6,443 nt of DNA from an uncultured Lachnospiraceae bacterium (lineage in GTDB: Bacteria > Bacillota > Clostridia > Lachnospirales > Lachnospiraceae): positions 1 through 6,443 of the forward strand of contig CACZPG010000298.1 of assembly GCA_902782965.1 (NCBI GenBank), read 5' to 3'. The notes below the pieces were generated by a model that had not been told where the DNA came from, made no database searches, and saw only the letters and a list, made by a program, of their open reading frames with translations. The first letter of the stretch is position 1. Every line of letters begins with the position of its first letter. The position numbers and the translations under genes are program-made. Positions 6,039-6,443 of the stretch are shown one piece after another.

Positions 6039-6044
6039 TCCTTT
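6039..6044 (-). promoter_or_regulatory. Ribosome binding site of rpmH with long spacing
   Basis: AAAGGA on the minus strand lies 11 bases before the rpmH ATG, longer than the usual 6-9. It is the only purine-rich element available and supports the first ATG (6027). Confidence 0.6.
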
Positions 6045-6084
6045 CTTATATATTTTTACCCTTTAATGAGGGCAAATCTACACT

Positions 6085-6113
6085 ATTATATTTTTATAGA
6101 CCATAAAAGTCAA
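6085..6113 (-). promoter_or_regulatory. Sigma-A-type promoter of the rpmH-rnpA-yidD-yidC-jag operon
   Basis: On the minus strand TTGACT (6108-6113) and TATAAT (6085-6090) are spaced by exactly 17 bases, one mismatch from full consensus. Transcription would start near 6078 and run about 3.1 kb to the terminator at 2971-3003. The same pair of boxes with the same spacing drives the carboxypeptidase operon. Confidence 0.85.
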
Positions 6114-6141
6114 GTAAATTAAGCCTTTTCCGGCATATAAG

Positions 6142-6150
6142 TTATACACA
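6142..6150 (+). promoter_or_regulatory. Consensus DnaA box TTATACACA
   Basis: TTATACACA matches the TTATNCACA consensus at every fixed position. It lies about 30 bases upstream of the rpmH promoter -35 box and so may also affect rpmH transcription. Confidence 0.75.
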
Positions 6151-6173
6151 AAAAATTATTTCGTTAACATAAG

Positions 6174-6182
6174 TTATTAACA
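6174..6182 (+). promoter_or_regulatory. Near-consensus DnaA box TTATTAACA
   Basis: TTATTAACA differs from TTATNCACA at one position (C to A at base 6). The identical nonamer recurs at 6280-6288 in the same orientation. Confidence 0.45.
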
Positions 6183-6196
6183 TTTTGTTTATTAAT

Positions 6197-6205
6197 TGTT
6201 GATAA
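6197..6205 (-). promoter_or_regulatory. Near-consensus DnaA box TTATCAACA
   Basis: The minus strand reads TTATCAACA, one mismatch from TTATCCACA, in the opposite orientation to the neighbouring boxes. Confidence 0.5.
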
Positions 6206-6279
6206 CTACCTTATTTTTTGTTTATTTGTGTTTGTAAAGCCATAAATTTTAGATTTTTAAAGCATTTTTACAAAAATAT

Positions 6280-6288
6280 TTATTAACA
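6280..6288 (+). promoter_or_regulatory. Near-consensus DnaA box TTATTAACA (second copy)
   Basis: This is the second exact copy of TTATTAACA, inside the most AT-rich part of the spacer. The local A/T bias makes a chance match more likely than for the first copy. Confidence 0.35.
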
Positions 6289-6340
6289 AAAAAAATATTA
6301 TAAATTTACATAATGAACTAATAGGGGTATTCTTTAAAAC

Positions 6341-6369
6341 TTGTTAAAAGCATCTCTTTGTAGTAGAAT
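6341..6369 (+). promoter_or_regulatory. Probable dnaA promoter
   Basis: TTGTTA (6341-6346, four of six -35 bases) and TAGAAT (6364-6369, five of six -10 bases) are separated by 17 bases. Transcription would begin near 6376, giving a short leader of about 30 bases. It is clearly weaker than the rpmH promoter by consensus match. Confidence 0.6.
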
Positions 6370-6404
6370 ATAGAAGTGCATTTTTGCGCTTTTGGAGGAT
6401 AGAA

Positions 6405-6443
6405 ATGAAAAAACAGATAGAAGAAAACTGGGATCAGATACTG
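6405..6443 (+). CDS. dnaA: Chromosomal replication initiator protein DnaA, first 13 codons
   Basis: Thirteen codons are visible (MKKQIEENWDQIL) before the window ends. The ATG is preceded by a strong Shine-Dalgarno GGAGGA (6394-6399) with a 5-base spacer. DnaA is the AAA+ initiator that binds DnaA boxes and opens the origin; its N-terminal domain usually begins with a short helix containing a Trp-x-x-Ile/Leu pattern, as here. The identification rests mainly on position: divergent from rpmH across an origin-like spacer, the standard Firmicutes arrangement. No ATPase or DNA-binding motif lies inside the window. Confidence 0.9.
   Translation, partial: MKKQIEENWDQIL

Larger units (their letters stand above)
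6120..6312. other. Probable replication origin region (oriC, part upstream of dnaA)
   Basis: The rpmH-dnaA spacer (6028-6404) has no open frame of note. It contains one consensus DnaA box at 6142-6150 and near-matches at 6174-6182, 6197-6205 and 6280-6288. Positions 6211-6312 hold only 13 G or C in 102 bases by my count, a candidate unwinding region. Many Firmicutes carry DnaA-box clusters both before dnaA and between dnaA and dnaN, and the second part lies beyond this window. Which part is the functional unwinding site cannot be told from here. Confidence 0.7.

Noticed and set aside
6361..6376. TAGTAG run resembling a DnaA-trio element
   Set aside because: Only two triplets fit. There is no adjacent consensus DnaA box with a GC cluster, and the run overlaps the dnaA -10 box, which explains it better.

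Overview
The window is AT-rich and carries the conserved dnaA-side chromosomal origin neighbourhood of a low-GC Gram-positive bacterium. The likely source is a clostridial lineage, most plausibly Lachnospiraceae. This rests on the order rpmH-rnpA-yidD-yidC-jag transcribed away from a dnaA start, the large YidC with an expanded outer loop and no lipobox, the clostridial style of the RnpA and Jag proteins, and the AT-rich intergenic DNA with TTGAC(A/T)/TATAAT promoters. I cannot fix the genus from sequence alone.

Layout, left to right. Positions 1-476 (minus strand) hold the N-terminal 158 residues of a coiled-coil protein that runs off the left edge. It lies five bases downstream of a D-alanyl-D-alanine carboxypeptidase (482-2056, minus) and is almost certainly co-transcribed with it. 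Positions 2057-2304 form a divergent control region with two near-consensus sigma-A-type promoters, a short direct repeat overlapping or adjoining their -35 boxes, and a hairpin in the trmB leader. trmB (2305-2961, plus) encodes the tRNA m7G46 methyltransferase. It converges on the minus-strand operon, and the two units share a hairpin terminator (2971-3003).

The minus-strand operon reads rpmH (5893-6027), rnpA (5553-5888), yidD (5296-5508), yidC (3934-5283), jag (3031-3927). It starts from a very good promoter at 6085-6113. It links ribosomal protein L34, the RNase P protein, the membrane protein insertase with its helper YidD, and the RNA-binding protein Jag/KhpB. These products act in translation, tRNA maturation and membrane or envelope biogenesis. 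Genes are separated by 4 to about 44 bases, and several rely on weak or overlapping ribosome binding sites.

Positions 6028-6404 are non-coding and look like the upstream part of oriC. They contain one consensus DnaA box, three near-matches, a stretch of about 100 bases that is about 87% A+T by my count, and the dnaA promoter and leader. The first 13 codons of dnaA (6405-6443) end the window.

Overall this is an ordinary core-genome locus. I found no mobile element, CRISPR array, tRNA, rRNA or unknown multi-gene system. The items most worth a second look are the carboxypeptidase's basic cytoplasmic tail and its coiled-coil operon partner, the shared repeat and leader hairpin between the divergent promoters, the enlarged YidC loop, the operon ending at jag where mnmE-mnmG often follow, and start-site ambiguity at rnpA and yidD.
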